In this document: piece by piece, positions 1 to 12,870 of the stretch | How positions within the stretch are numbered: position 1 is the stretch's first letter | How the letters are laid out: every line of letters starts with the position of its first letter | Source: Chelonoidis abingdonii | Taxonomy: Eukaryota; Chordata; Testudines; Testudinidae | NCBI RefSeq assembly: GCF_003597395.2 | Contig: NC_133769.1 | Coordinates: 179,358,108 to 179,422,107 of the forward strand | Direction of reading: 5' to 3' | DNA length: 64,000 nt | Made by a program: the position numbers and the translations under genes | The notes under the pieces: model-generated | The model's input: the letters and a program-made list of their open reading frames with translations, nothing else | Databases searched by the model: none | Told to the model about the DNA's origin: nothing

Positions 1-247
1 CCCGCGACACTGTTTTTGCATTGGGATCTCAACCCAGAATTCCAATGAGCAGGGGAGACTGCGGGAACTATGGGATAGCTATCCACGGTGCAACACTCCG
101 GAAATCGACGCTAGCCTCGGTACATGGACACACACCGCCGAATTAATGTGCTTAGTGTGGCCACGTGCACTCGACTTTATACAATCTGTTTTACAAAACT
201 GGTTTATGTAAAATCGGAATAATCCCGTAGTGCAGACATACCCTTAG
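1..247. mobile_element. 3' part of a DNA transposon/MITE of turtle type
   Basis: The block ends in a terminal motif, GTAGTGCAGACATACCC followed by TTAG. Related endings (AGTGTAGACATAGCC) recur at 5075-5095 and 6375-6395. The body matches, by memory, a repeat common in turtle genomes. The left end lies outside the window. Confidence 0.55.
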
Positions 248-2190
248 TTTCAATTCTGGCTCTATCTCCTCCTTTAGCCCATAGCCAGTGCTGCCTTCCA
301 AATTGTACAAGCACTGAAAACTCTCTAAAATAGAGCAATTTTTGCACTCTCTTCAAGTGCTTTAGAATACATAGTATGACGAAGTCCATCCTGCTTTGTA
401 TATTTCAGGGAGGAGGGGCATGTGGATTTCAGAGAATGGTGTAAGATGTCTTGTCTCAACTGCAGGGTTATACTGATACTGAGAACACCACATTTCTTCA
501 TCTGAAAGGTCTGGACGCAGTGAGATTATATGGGCTCTCTTCAGCAACGGGAGCCAGCTGGACCTTCTGCTCCTTAAGTGTGCAGCCTCGGGAATTCAGT
601 GTAGGGGACAGTATTGTGGCAGAGTTTCTTGGTAGCACATAACTGCTGTAGAGGAGGACAGCAGATTAATAATTCATGTTGAGAGGCTGGGTACAAGGTA
701 CAGAGTCTTTCACTCCTAAATTGCCAGATCCAATCCAGACCTAGGCAAGTAGAGAATGACAGCATTTCACTGACCGACATGAAACAGACAGCTGTCTGGC
801 ACCTTCAGCACTAATTGACTCATTATTGGCTGTCTTAGCAGAGTGGTGAGGGACTGACTAGTCCAAACTCCCCTCACACCTGGCAGGGCAGAGACATATA
901 AACGAGGCAGTGTTGGGGGTCCGTGCTGCGGCTACAGAGCTGTCACTTCAGCAGCACTATTCACGAATATCATGGTCGTTGTGTTAGAGAGAGAGAGTGG
1001 CAACTCTGAATAGTTGCCGCCCAGTAGCAGCTATTGGATTTTGAGAGAAGGATAAACTTCAAGGTCCTGTGATTCTGAATTAGTCCATGGGAAGTGTTGT
1101 GCACTCAGCACCTCTGTGCATGTCTAGCAGGTATTTTCAAGGGGGTCCAGTGCTCCAGCCTTATTTGAAAATCCCAGCATAAATGTACGAGACTGTTGTG
1201 TTCAGACCAGGGCCGGATTAAGAGACCATCTGGCATAACGAATGCTTCATGCAGACAACAAATCCTCGGCAGCTCCTTCCTTATCTGGGAAAAATTGAAT
1301 CACAAAGACTGGTTGCTCGCTTGTGATCTTATTCTTAAATAAATAAGAGCTGGGAGATGACTATGCCAATGAAGGGAATTTTCAAGATGGTCATTACGTT
1401 TTAGCTCTAATTAGATATCAAGGGGCAGATCCAGCCTGGCATAGCTCCATCACCTTCAAAAGAGTTGCACTTGGAATGACCTGGGCCCTGTATGTTTTTA
1501 AAGCATATTGCTGCCACATCTCCTCCCCAAACAGATCTCGTTGTATTTGTTCTCCAGCCCATTGACAGTTCCCAGGCTGTGTGTACTGGCTGGTCTGTCC
1601 CCTGCTCCCAGCTTAACGGAAGCAGATGGAAGCATAGCCCCTCCATCCTGAGAATGTGGCCTTGTGCCTGCATATTGGGTGGGGTCCCATACGCTTGGCA
1701 ATCATGAACATATGAGGAAGTTTTTTTTTTTTTAATAATAAAAAAAAAAAAGTACGTCATATCCATGTGGCTGTCAGTTTATTCTGGTTCTCAAGCTGCT
1801 TTGAGAAATTTATTAATATAAAACACTGAGATCACAACTGCTTCCACCCCCACTTTAAACTTTCAGTGTTCTTACTTAGAAGCAAACAATTTCCTTTAAA
1901 AACAAGGGGAAGGAATTACTCCAATTGTAGTCAAACATGGCAGTAAGTGTGAATGTAGTACTAGTGAATGTGCCAAACTGGTAGGCCTGGGGACTGAAGT
2001 CTCCTATCTTATTCCCAGACCAAGTAAAGCATGGACAGTGGCACTGCAAGCTTCCCCCATCTTGCCTACTGATGTGCCTCCTCACCTCTGTCCAGAGAGA
2101 ATTTTTTCCGAGGAAACAATCTTTCTGGCCCAGTTAACTCTGACCTCATTATTTAGGAGGCTAACAAGGCAAGAAGTGGTTAGATACTGC

Positions 2191-3401
2191 TGTGATGGGT
2201 TCCCCCTGGGGTGCCACCTGGAACTGGAGTACTCCTGAGCCCTCTGACCCACCAGCCTGGGCTCCCTCTCTCACTGGACTGGCATGACAAGCTGCATACT
2301 CGCTCCTGGTCCTACACTTCCAGCACTCACACAGATAGGGACACACCCAAATGCAGTTACATGCAGGCTTTCTGACCAGCAACTGCATGAGCCAACAATA
2401 GAGAGGCTACCAACAAAGATAAACCCCAGCTCAACAGGCATGCACCCCAGAGCTGTACCATCCTGCTCTGATCAAAACCCCCACCAGTATGAATTTATTA
2501 TCCAGTTCGCCTCCTCATCAATGTGGAGAGGAAATGCTACAGCCCCTGAGCCAAGATTCCCAAGCACTTCACTCCAAACTGACTGGTTTAGATTAAAACA
2601 TAAAATAAATGTATTAATTATATAAAGATAGATTTAAGTGACAGCAACCAGATCAAAGCAGATTACCTAGTAAATAAACAAAAATGCAAACTAAGCCTAA
2701 AATACTAGAAAGATACAATCTAAATTAGCAAATTCTCACCCTGGCTGATAACACAAGCAGGTTGCAGATTCTTAAGGCACAAGCAGCACTTGCTTTGGAG
2801 CTTGGAATCCTCAGGTTTTCATACACGGGCTAGAAATCCCTTTAGCCTGGGTCCAGCACTTTGCCCAGTTCAGGAGTCCTCTTATGTAGGGAGTGAAGAA
2901 CCACAGATGATGTCAATCCCCTGCCTTATATAGCTTTAACATATGATAGGAACCCTTTTGTCTCAAACTCAATTTGGAAAAACAATGTCATCCCAAGATG
3001 GAGTCCAGAGTCGTGTGGCCTGGTCACATGCCCTTGCATACCTTGATGAGTCTTTGCTGCCATTACTTACAGGCTGTCTGGAATGTTTTCAGGAAGGTTA
3101 AGTTCTTCCAGGGTCCATTGTCTTTGCTGATGGGCCATCAGAACTGTCTGGCTTCTTCGTTGTTGCATCAGAAAGGCTAGTTGTGGGTGTCACCCAGAGT
3201 AAGGATGATTGAAATATAGATATAGTCAATATTTCTAACTTTAGATACAAAAATTATACTTGCATACAAATAGGATAATCATATTCAACAAATATAACTT
3301 TTCCAATGACACCTCACATGACCTATCTTGTACAAAATGTAACATAATTATGCAATAATCAAATCATACTATGACTGTGAAGAATATGGAGTGCAGTGTC
3401 A
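2191..3401 (-). mobile_element. Probable solo LTR of an endogenous retrovirus, antisense
   Basis: On the + strand the block begins TGTGATGGGTTCC and ends GTGTCA, which gives TG...CA ends on the minus strand. Read on the minus strand it has a TATA-like TATATAAGG (2926-2934) upstream of an AATAAA (2494-2499), the order expected of an LTR. No flanking duplication was found, so the boundaries are provisional. No retroviral gene is attached. Confidence 0.5.
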
Positions 3402-4442
3402 AACCATTTCTACCACCGTAGAAATTTAATAGATAATAGCAGACACTTGTCCTTCTCCCAGGAATTGCATTGAGTTTACCCAAACTCATTTCATGTAGCC
3501 ACTGAATGGATTTGAAGTGATGACCTAAAAGTGACAGAGTGATTCATTTTAAACAATTAAGTAAATTAACCAATAAAAAAATTCTACAAGAAACTGGAGC
3601 AGGTCAGATCTTGTGATGCAGTGAGGCTTAGGCCTTTTCTGTGAGTAATTTACACCATTTTAACAAAAGTCTCTTTTCAAAGTGACTTTAGTTAAACTGT
3701 TGCAGACTTCTTGATGGACACAACTGACTAATAAGCAATGTAACATTATTTGATAAATGATATAAGTCGGTCATAAACCACTTTAAGTGTCTACATCAGG
3801 CTAAATAAAATTACTTTAAAAATATATTTTCATTAAACCAGTGCTACTGTTGTGCATACACCAGCCTTTAGAGAATCCAGAGCATCTGTAGCATGTGAGA
3901 TGTTAAAATACTGAAATAAGCCCTCAGGTGATCAGCAAAGAATTTCTGAGAAAAATGGGTTTGTGCTCTCTGTCTTTCTGTGATGAAAAGGGGATTGAAA
4001 GTTCTTTAAGAGGTGGGTTTTTTTCTGCTTGTTCTTTACAGTAATAATAGCACCCAGAAGGGCAAGTCTGGCTTTGCTGGAAGATTTGTTTGGGGTATCA
4101 GATGTATACTGGGAATCTTCTCACATCTCAGTTGAAAGAGTTGGGGATGTTCACTCTCTAACAAAGGTCTTTTTCCCAAGTGTGTGTGAGTAAGTGTTGA
4201 TAAAAACAAGTAAAGACTACCACATTCTAACAGTCTGACTAAAACTCTCCTCCTCTTATTGATTCCTCTACTCAGGCTGTTGTGATGTCATAATTCCACT
4301 GGTTCTTCAGTCCCCATTGTGTCTGCTAGGGCAGAAAAGAACCTGAATTTCTAATGCATTTAAAAGGAAAAAAGGTTTGGAAAAAACTCAGTCTTTCATG
4401 TCTCTTTTATACAACAGAAAGTGGGAAAAGACACACGCCCAT

Positions 4443-4456
4443 TTCCCCCCCCCCCG
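4443..4456 (+). repeat. Poly-C tract
   Basis: A run of C after CCCATTT. A G-rich run also lies at about 4670-4684. Both are simple low-complexity tracts. Confidence 0.85.
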
Positions 4457-5154
4457 TTGAAGGTCACTATTAAGGGAGTTTAACTGTAATGTGAGGCCTA
4501 AAATTTGATTTGCCTTTCATTGTCATTTAAAGTTCCAGTAGTGCATATGGGGTAAAACAATGGAATGTGAGAGCTGGAAATGTACTGTACATGCCTCAGT
4601 ATAAATACTCCCAATCCTGACCAGTACACTATGGTAATATGAATACTAAATAATAACTGAGGTTTTTTTGGGGGGTGGGGGGGGAGAACTGTCTACAGGA
4701 CAGGTGGAATTTTAAGCCTCTAAGACTGTATTCACATGTCAGCCGATTTCCGAGTATAAAGTGACCCTATATGTGAGCATATAGGCTGCGTCTTCCTTCC
4801 TTTAAGCAGTGACTGCATTAGCCTTTTTAACCCCACCAAAACTTACTAGGGTTGGTACCACCAGTTCAACTCCATTGTTGTGGGAGCCCAACTGTAGACA
4901 GAGATCCATGCAGCCCCTGCCATTTTAAACATGTTACGCAGCTCTCCTCAGAGCAGAGACTGTGAATATCCTTCCATTTCAGAGCATGCCCACATGTTGC
5001 TGGGAGCCTTCTGGTGTCTCTGACAGCTCTCAACCAGCTAGCATGAGTACGTGAACATAAGCAGGGAATCACACCCCTCGCTTGTAGCATAGATGTAGCC
5101 TGAGCAGGACCTTAGGGTTAGGGGGAAGAACTTCTCAGGACAGTCTGAGTCACA

Positions 5155-5955
5155 GGGTATGGCTACACTTGCAGCTGTACAGCACTGGGAGTTAAAGCTG
5201 TCTTCGTACAGCTGTGTCGGGGAAGCGCTGCAGTGTGGCCACACTGACAGCTACCAGCGCTGCAGAGTGGCCACATTTGCAGCGGTTTTGGGAGTGGTGT
5301 ATTATGGGCAGCTATCCCAGCGTTCAAGTGGCTGCAACGTGCTTTTCAAAAGAGGGGGGTGGCGTGGAGTGTGACAGGGAGCGTGGGGGAGAAAGAGTGG
5401 ATTTTTGGAGCTGACACTGTCAGCTCCCTGCCTTGCAAGTTCTGACCCCCTCCCCCACCCCTCTCTCATTCACTAAATGCAAATAGCCTTCTTTGTTTTT
5501 TTCCTCACAGACCAGATAAGCAGCTGCTCTGAAACGGACCCCCCTCCCCCGCTATGTTGCTTCTCTCCTCAAGCAAACACTAGCTGTGGACGTTCCAAAG
5601 GGATCCCCCTGCCTGCCTCTGCTCGAGCAAACAGTAGCTGTGTTTGTTTTTTAGATAAGCAGCTCGGGGAGCCCTGAGTTCACAACAAAACAAACAGAGG
5701 CATCACAACAAAACAAAGAGTGTTATCTTTACTTAAAAGCATTATGGGAAGGTTCCAGAGGTCAGTTACAGCGTAGTAAGATTAATCACTGTTTACACTG
5801 CAGTGCTGTTCTCTTTATTCCTCTCGTCAAGGTGCAGTACATGCAGCGCTATAGCCAGGGAGATACATTGCTGTATGTACCTTGCCAGTGTGGACGGAGA
5901 GTGAGTTAAAGCCACCACAAGCACTGTAACTCTCAAGTGTAGCCAAGGCCACAGC
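5155..5955. mobile_element. Non-autonomous DNA transposon with imperfect inverted ends
   Basis: The left end GGCTACACTTGCAGC and the right end GTGTAGCCAAGG are inverted copies. Similarity extends inward about 40 bases, including GTTAAAGC on the left and its complement on the right. The family is common in turtles by memory. The short open frames inside have no recognisable protein. A related fragment of about 60 bases (near 5040-5095) lies just upstream. Confidence 0.65.
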
Positions 5956-6234
5956 CTTTTGTGTCAAGAGAACTGCCTCTGGAAATCGATACAGGAAGTC
6001 TGCAGCTTGGTGACTAATTAGTGACTTTGAGTGATCGTCTCCTTAGAGAAGGCAGTGTGTGCCAGTGCTTCAAGCTGCAGCAGGGGCAAATGGCTGGAGA
6101 CTATTAATTATTTAATATGTGGCAGGTGAGTATCACACCAACAGTTTTAATAGCACTTCCCCAACAAACAATGGCAACTGTGAAGTGCAAGTAGAAATAG
6201 CAGTGTCTGGCCACAGTAGTACAGATCGCAGCAG

Positions 6235-6398
6235 AGTCACAGCAGCAGAGGCACAGCTGAGCCATGCTGAGTACATACCCTATCGTTTCAAGTACTGTCT
6301 GTGCTACTTAGGCTGCACTGTCATTTATACTTGCAGGAGCTCTTGTGTGCACAGGCAGGGGAATCACACCCCTAGCTCCCAGTGTAGACATAGCCGCG
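6235..6398. mobile_element. MITE fragment
   Basis: Ends in GGAATCACACCCCTAGC then AGTGTAGACATAGCC, the same end as the fragment at 5060-5095. Only one end is recognisable. Confidence 0.45.
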
Positions 6399-6590
6399 GT
6401 CAGTACAGACTGAGGCTGGGAACGAGCCTCCTGTCAGCATTCTAATATGCTCTGCATCTTGTATACATTAGGTTTCAGCCATAGATCTTGGACTTAACTG
6501 ACATCTGTAAAGCTTGTAAGCTTAGTGCAGTAGTTGGGAAGGGGAAACTAAGGCACAGAGTAGTTACAACTTAATCAAGGTCCTATAGAG

Positions 6591-6810
6591 CAGGGATTCT
6601 CAAACTGGGGGTCATGACCCCTCAGGGAATCACAAGGTTATGATGTGGGGGGTCATGAGCAGTCAGCCTCCACCACAAATCCCACTTTGCCTCCAGTATT
6701 TATAATGGAGTTAAATAAAAATTAAGTGTTTTTAATTTATAAGTGGGGGGTTGCACTCCAAGGCTTGCTGTGTGAAAGGGGTCACCACGACACATGTTTG
6801 AGAACCACTG
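6591..6810. mobile_element. hAT-type MITE
   Basis: Starts CAGGGATTCTCAAACTGG and ends GTTTGAGAACCACTG, inverted terminal repeats of the common amniote hAT type. It is flanked by an imperfect 8-bp target duplication (CTATAGAG / CTAGAGAG). It is AT-rich inside and has no coding capacity. Confidence 0.8.
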
Positions 6811-7257
6811 CTAGAGAGAGTCAACAACAGAGCTGGGAGTGAAACACATGAGTCCTGAATCTCCCAAAACATTTATCACTCTCAGGGCTTGAAACATTAT
6901 TTACCAGCTGTATGTTAACCAGAGTGCCAACTAGCAACCAGAGACCAATGCATAGGATGGAAGTGTGGGGGGCATAGACAAGCAGCAGTGCCCTGGCAAG
7001 CAGCTGGGATGCCCATTAGTGTGCCTTCCCTGAGTGCTCCTTAGGAGACCCACCACAGTGCAGTTTGACTTTTTAATCTGGGAAGTGTCTAATAAATTCG
7101 ACGCTTCCAGGCACCTCTGACTGCTGAAAAGAAGTTTCCTCTCTTCCATACGAGAGCCTTCTGGCTTCTCTGAATTGAGGTGGGTGCACAAGAGTTTCCA
7201 TTATGCTCAGCCTACCCCAGACTCCTGGCTGCCGCGGTGAAGGAGAGACTGCTACTG

Positions 7258-7258
<1 letters not shown>

Positions 7259-7306
<48 letters not shown>
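7259..7306 (+). repeat. (CA)n microsatellite with a CG-rich start
   Basis: About 20 uninterrupted CA units preceded by a GCGCGCGC segment. Likely polymorphic. Confidence 0.97.
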
Positions 7307-7309
<3 letters not shown>

Positions 7310-9741
7310 TGGTTGCTATCATTAGTTAAAACTCCAGTCTTCTGATGCTGCTGCTGCTTTGAGCTTTCTCCAGAAGCAGTAATGGACTGGAATGTTTGAT
7401 GCTTGTCAGTTTCACTGTTGACCCCAGGGTTCTGGATAGCATATCTGAAACTGACAGAATTCTGGTCCTTTTGTGCTCTGATGCAACTTTGAAATGAGCA
7501 GCAGCAGAAGCAACTGGAATTTTCTGCAGACTCAGGAAGATGTTGCATCAGTGACATATGGTTTGTATTCTGAAGGCTTTAAAAAAAAACAACTTGGATT
7601 CTGCAGTAGCCGGTGTTGGTGAGCGGAGTAGCTCTAACAACATATAAATCTTTCTATTTGCCAGTATGTGAGTGGCATCACTTTAATAACATTTTTATGA
7701 ATAAATTAAATTAATAAATACTGTCACTTATGACTGATTTTAAGAGTTTTTCTAATCTGAAATGTGTTTTTAGCACTTTTGACCCTGCTGACCCTTTTGG
7801 ATGGCCGTGTTTCCAAGGAGCTTTTATCTTTCCACTGTTCTGCTGCCTTCATCAGGGCACTCGTTTCCTTTGGTGGGCAGGAGACCAGGGAGGAAGGGAC
7901 AAGTGGATGGATGAGTGACAAATGCTAGAACAGCAGAGTCAATATTTTTCTAAAATTGATGTGGCACTTGAGTATAACAATATATTGTGGAAGAACTCGG
8001 TTGGGTTATCTGTGGATAAACCAAGCATCAGTATGGGTTCACTTAAATTCAGTGAAGAGCTGGATACAGGATAAGAATGAAGCGTGTTTCTTATGTTAAA
8101 TATTTGTACTATGTCGTCCTCCCCCCATAACAACAGCTGCCAGGCTACTCCAGCATCCCTGGGTCTGGTGAGGAAGACTTCACTATAGGCGTATTCCACT
8201 GATTTGGCAAGAACTCACTGAAAAGAGCATTTAAGAATTTTTTCTGACTCCTAATACAAAAAAAATTAAATCTTGAAACACATTAGTGGGTCCTGGCTAA
8301 GCTTTGAGCTTGCTGTTGGGGGGGCTGTCATCCAGTATGACTTTCTGAAGAGCTACAACTTTACAAGCAGTGACAAAACAGATTGTTTCACATGCCTGTC
8401 TCAGTCATTCCAAACCCCTGTGACTGAGATCCATCTGTTTTCCCATCGGACAACCATCCCATTGTTTGCAATCTTTAACAAACTCATGAAAGGAGCAGCT
8501 TCTTTCCTTAGTTTTCTAAATTAAGAAATTAATCCCATTATGTCTGTGAAACAGTTGATAAAACATCAGAATTGGTGTGGCTTAAACCTTGTGGGCTGTA
8601 CCCTTTGCAAAGAAAACAAGTTGATGATGGAAGCCTGTTCATTGGGATTATATCCAATTAGCTCAAGAAAGGTCGGAATGGAAGTCACACCTCAGAGAGA
8701 GACGGGAGTATTCTTTGGAACAGCCAGAGTATACATGAAGGCTGCCCAGTATGCTCTCAACAACCTATCCATTAAAAAAATCAACCAGCTGTGAACTGCA
8801 AACTAGCTGCCTGTAAGAATGCAGCAAGATTAGGGTTTTCAGGTACTGAGCATTTTGTATGTTGAAAAATGAGTGTGAAGAACTTCACCAAGAGTATGGC
8901 TGTTATCAGTTGGTCAGGGAAGGTGAAATCCTGGAAGAACAGAAGGAAGCTCATGAAAATATATTTGTCCCGATGGACATTACCTGATTACATCTGCTGA
9001 CACTAGTTTGGTCTGGTGCTGTTATTTGAGAATCTGTGTCAGATTGCTGTACTTATCCTAATTCTTTAATGCAGTAGCGCCCCATGTGCGCGTTATGATT
9101 GAGAAAGCCCAAACTCCATTCTGAGAAAGCCACGGAGTCATCTCTGACTTTTCCCTTTGCTCATTGCAGTGAAGTTTGCTCAAAGCAACAATTTTGAGCT
9201 GCCAAAATCGGCACCGACGGAATAGAAAAAAAAAGAAAACCCATCAACAAGCACTGACCTTGCCATTCAGAAAATGGTATGTTGCATTGTGAAGACATAT
9301 GGTCATGGAATCCTACATTACAAACCATTTTTAAGGTTTAAACAAAACTATTAGTGGAAGTAAAATACTTTCTAAATGCCCAGTACATGTGTGTGTTTCA
9401 CTTTTAAAGATTTTTGCCATCACTTTCACCTTACCCATCCTTAGCTGACATTTGAAAGATAAGCAGGTTCAGGTTCAATTTTTTCTTCTCCCCCCTCCCT
9501 GGCCTGGCAGAACTCCAGCTGTTAACTCTGCCTCCCTAGGAAGCTTAAGACCTCTGCATGGCTATTGACTGCCTGGGTCCAGGGGAAGTTGGCGTCCAGC
9601 TGCCTTTCATGAGCTCTGTTGATGCTGGTTGTTGCTCGCTCCCCAGTCTTTGCCAAAGACGTAGCAGCGCATAGTAAATTCCAAAGGACTCTGGTCTTGT
9701 GTGAACAATAGAAAAGTAGTTTTGTGATCCTGCTTGTGGTG

Positions 9742-10250
9742 CACGGCTGGTGCAACCATTTAGGCGACCTAGGCAGTCGTCTAGGGCACTGGGATTTGAA
9801 GGGTGCCATTTTCTTCAGCGACCGCGGCGGCCTGATCTTCGGCCGCCCCGGTCACCGCTGGCATTGAGGTGGAGGGAGCTGGGGCAGGAGGGTGCGGGGA
9901 AGGCCGCCTGCAGCAAGTAAGGGAGATGGGGGGCGGCACGCAGGGGAACTCCCTGCCCCAGCTTACCCCTGCTCCGCCTCCTCCCCCGAGCACACCGTGG
10001 CCGCTTCACTTCTCCCGCCTCCCAGGCTTGCGGTGCCTAAGCTGATTGGCGCCGCAAGCCTGAGAGGCAGAAGAAGTGAAACAGCGATGGCGTGCTCAGG
10101 GTGCTCGTGCGCAGAGCAGGGGTGAGCTGGGGCAGGCGGGTGCCTCAGGGCGGAGGGTGGGAGATGGGGAGCTGCTGCAAGGGGGATGCCTCGGGAGGGG
10201 GCAAGGTGGAAGTTTCACCTAGGGCGTGAAACATCCATGCCCTGGCCCTG
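9742..10250. mobile_element. hAT-like GC-rich non-autonomous element
   Basis: Begins CACGGCTGGTGCAACC and ends CCTGGCCCTG, and is flanked by 8-bp duplications TTGTGGTG / TTGTGGAG. The inside is GC-rich with a self-complementary stretch around CTTGCGGTGCCTAAGC...GGCGCCGCAAG. It belongs to the same general type as the element at 18952-19316 (shared start words CCATTTAGGC and CCTAGGCA). Confidence 0.75.
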
Positions 10251-10258
10251 TTGTGGAG

Positions 10259-10520
10259 GCATTATGGGTCAGTGGATAGGGCCTTGAATTTTGACACTGG
10301 AGACGTGGATTCGCTTCCCAGCTCTGCCACTGAGCTGTGTAGTGACATGGGGCAAACGCCTTCCCCTTTTTTGTATCTGTTTCCCTCTCATCTTTTTTTG
10401 TCTCTTTTCAAATTACAATGAAATACTTAGGTGCAGCCTCTGTATCTGTTCAGTACCTAGCATGATTGGTCTCTGATCTCAGTTGGAGTCTCAGGGTGCT
10501 GCTGTAATACAAATAATCAG
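10259..10520 (+). repeat. MIR/CORE-type SINE relic
   Basis: A tRNA-like head (GGTCAGTGGATAGGG...GGATTCGCTTCCCAGC) is followed by a tail running into GCTGTAATACAAATAATCAG. This is an old tRNA-derived SINE and no functional tRNA fold is intact. Confidence 0.65.
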
Positions 10521-10597
10521 TAGTAATAATGCTCATAAAAGTCTGTATCCCAAGCTTGGCTCTCCCTTCAGTTTTTGAGGCAAAATTGCTGTATGCC

Positions 10598-11045
10598 CTA
10601 TAGATTCATAGGTTGTTAAGGACAAAAGGAGCCATTAGATCATCTTGTCCAGTGTTTCTCAAATGGTGGTTGTGACCCCCAAGGGCTCACATAAGGTAAT
10701 AAGGGGTGACAAGTTGTGAGACGTTGACAATTTTATTATGTTTATTCTAAAACATAAGAATCTCGCTTCCCTACTCCCTATATACCCTTATCCTTCAAGG
10801 TCAGGCATTCTCGCAACCCCTTGAAATGCGCACACAAATTATATAGGCTTAACATTGTTATTGCTGGGACAGTTTTTACTTTTGGTTTCATAGCAAATGT
10901 AAGGGGGTTGCAAAAAATGTTTGCAGCAAATAAGGGGTTGTCAGCCTGAAAAGCTCGAGAAGCCCTGATCTAGTCTGACCTCCTGCATAACATGAGACCT
11001 AGAATTTCATCTAGTTATTTCTTTATTCAGGCCATGCCTGTCTAA
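10598..11045 (+). repeat. Interspersed repeat split by a hAT insertion
   Basis: The left half (TAGATTCATAGG...GATCATCTTG) resumes on the right as CTAGTCTGACCTCCTGC...CTAGAATTTCATC. It reads continuously, as a repeat common in turtles does, once 10650-10967 is removed. Confidence 0.7.
10650..10967. mobile_element. hAT-type MITE inserted in another repeat
   Basis: Starts CAGTGTTTCTCAAATGG and ends CTCGAGAAGCCCTG. It is flanked by ATCTTGTC / ATCTAGTC, an 8-bp target duplication with one mismatch. The host repeat continues across it. Confidence 0.78.
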
Positions 11046-11443
11046 GAGCTGTATATTAATTATTCCTACAGTGCACAAATGCAAAATGTGAAGCACAAAG
11101 GACTCTTTTTAAGGAGTTTTGGGAAGAGGGCTTATATGAAAAGCAGGTCTCTTCCTTTATTCTGGAGAAGAAACCATCTTTCCATAATGCAGTCAGCATG
11201 AGAGATCATTATAACTCTTATGGTAGCAAAACCTTCTCTTGTCATTCAGCCTACTGTTTTTCTTGGCTATTTTAATTCTATCATACCCCTTTTAGGATTT
11301 GTTCTTGATGCTGTGTATGCCATTGTCGTGCACCTTTCCCTTCTAAAAGACATGTTCATGCATCCTGACGGTAGGCTGGCTTCTATGCTGTTCTGCTGCA
11401 GAGGGTCTAGTTCACAGTTCAGTGCAGCTCAGAGGGGTTAAGT

Positions 11444-11670
11444 CAGTGGTTCTCAAACTTTTGTACTGGTGACCCATTTCACACAGCAAACCTCTGAGTG
11501 TGACCCCCCCACCCCCAAATAAATTAAAAACACTTTTTATATGACTTAACACTATTATACATGCTGGAGGCAAAGCAGGGCTTGAGGGTGGAGGCTGACA
11601 GCTCACAGCCCCCCAGGTAATAGCCTTATGACCCCCTGAGAGATCCCGACCCCCAGTTTGAGAACCCTTG
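11444..11670. mobile_element. hAT-type MITE with perfect target duplication
   Basis: Starts CAGTGGTTCTCAAAC and ends GTTTGAGAACCCTTG, with perfect 8-bp duplications GGTTAAGT on both sides. The body (ATTAAAAACAC, ATGCTGGAGGCAAAGC) is shared with the copy at 42150-42364, so the two belong to one family. Confidence 0.88.
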
Positions 11671-12739
11671 GGTTAAGTGAATTTTACTTACACACCCCTA
11701 CCTCTGCCATTGCCCCTCTCATAGGATTGTGTCCCCAGGGATGGGTGATACGCCTGCCCTTTGACAATCTCTGCTTGCCAGGCATCTCTTATTTAGATGC
11801 TTCTGCCTCAGGGTTAATTCCTCAAATGTTTGTTTATTTTTGCTAGGCCAGCAAGAGATGATTCAGAGATTCCTCTGCCAATCCACATTCTCCCTTCGCC
11901 ATGGCCCCTTCCCCAGATTTCTTTATTGGGTCACTTGAACTGCTGTGCCCAACTTAGCAGCCTTAATAACCAGACATGCTCTTTTTGTGCCCTTGGCATG
12001 GGCACAGAAGGAAGGACAATTTTTGTTTTGTTTTTTGTCCTTTCCCCCTCTAGGAGACTCCTTGTGGAATAATAGCTCCCTAAGCTGGGAAGAGGGGAGT
12101 GAGATGCTGCTGTGTTAAGTGAACTGGAAAAGCTCTGGCTACTGTCGAGCATAAATGTTGCTTTTGACCCTCTGCTTCCCAGGACCTGCTGCAGTACGTC
12201 AGAGGCATTTAAGGGAAGTAGGACAAAGTTTGAATGCAGCCATTGCTCATCAATGGGAGAAACCTCCCAGGAGTGTGCGCATGGCTCTGTGTTGTCAGGG
12301 CATTAGCGCGCTGTGTGGTCATACTAATAGACGAGAAGCCAGAGTATGAGCCAAATGCAGCTCATGGGGCATCCAGTGTAGCTTGTCACGTGATGGTAGT
12401 GTACAAATGCAGCTGATCAACTGCAGATTTATATCTGGTGGAAACTGAAACAAGTAGCTCCTGCCAGTCAGTCAAGGAAGATGTTAGGGCTTTGTCGGTT
12501 TATTTCCATATTAAAAACGCTTACACACAGCCCTTGGGCTTTGCATAAGTTGCCTATATGGTCTCTGAGTATCCCTGCCGGATAGCAATGGGTGTTCTGC
12601 TGGGATTACTAACACTGCTCCAGAAGGGGGCACTGGCTTTATCTAAATTTCTCTAGAAAGGTGTGCCTGCCATTCTTGGATGTGGGAGAGAGAAGTGCCA
12701 ACTATAAACTTTTCTTCCTTTTGTCTGTGTGGTCTGTTT

Positions 12740-12870
12740 AGATTGAAAGCTCTTTAAGGGATGGACTATTCCCTGCTGTGTGTATATATGGTGCCTGGCG
12801 CAGGACCCAGTAGGATTCTGGTTTTAGTTGGGGCCCCTAGGTGCCAGTGCAAATTTTGTTGGTTGCTTAT
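12740..12870 (+). repeat. SINE tail fragment (MIR/CORE type)
   Basis: GATTGAAAGCTCTTTAAGGG... through GGTGCCTGGCGCAGG to GGGGCCCCTAGGTGCC matches, by memory, the 3' half of a reptile SINE. The same family appears in antisense at 18795-18950. Confidence 0.55.

Noticed and set aside
1719..1753. T-run followed by A-run, possible terminator or cruciform
   Set aside because: A simple T12-AATAAT-A12-like tract in an intron. No gene ends there and such tracts are common in vertebrate DNA.
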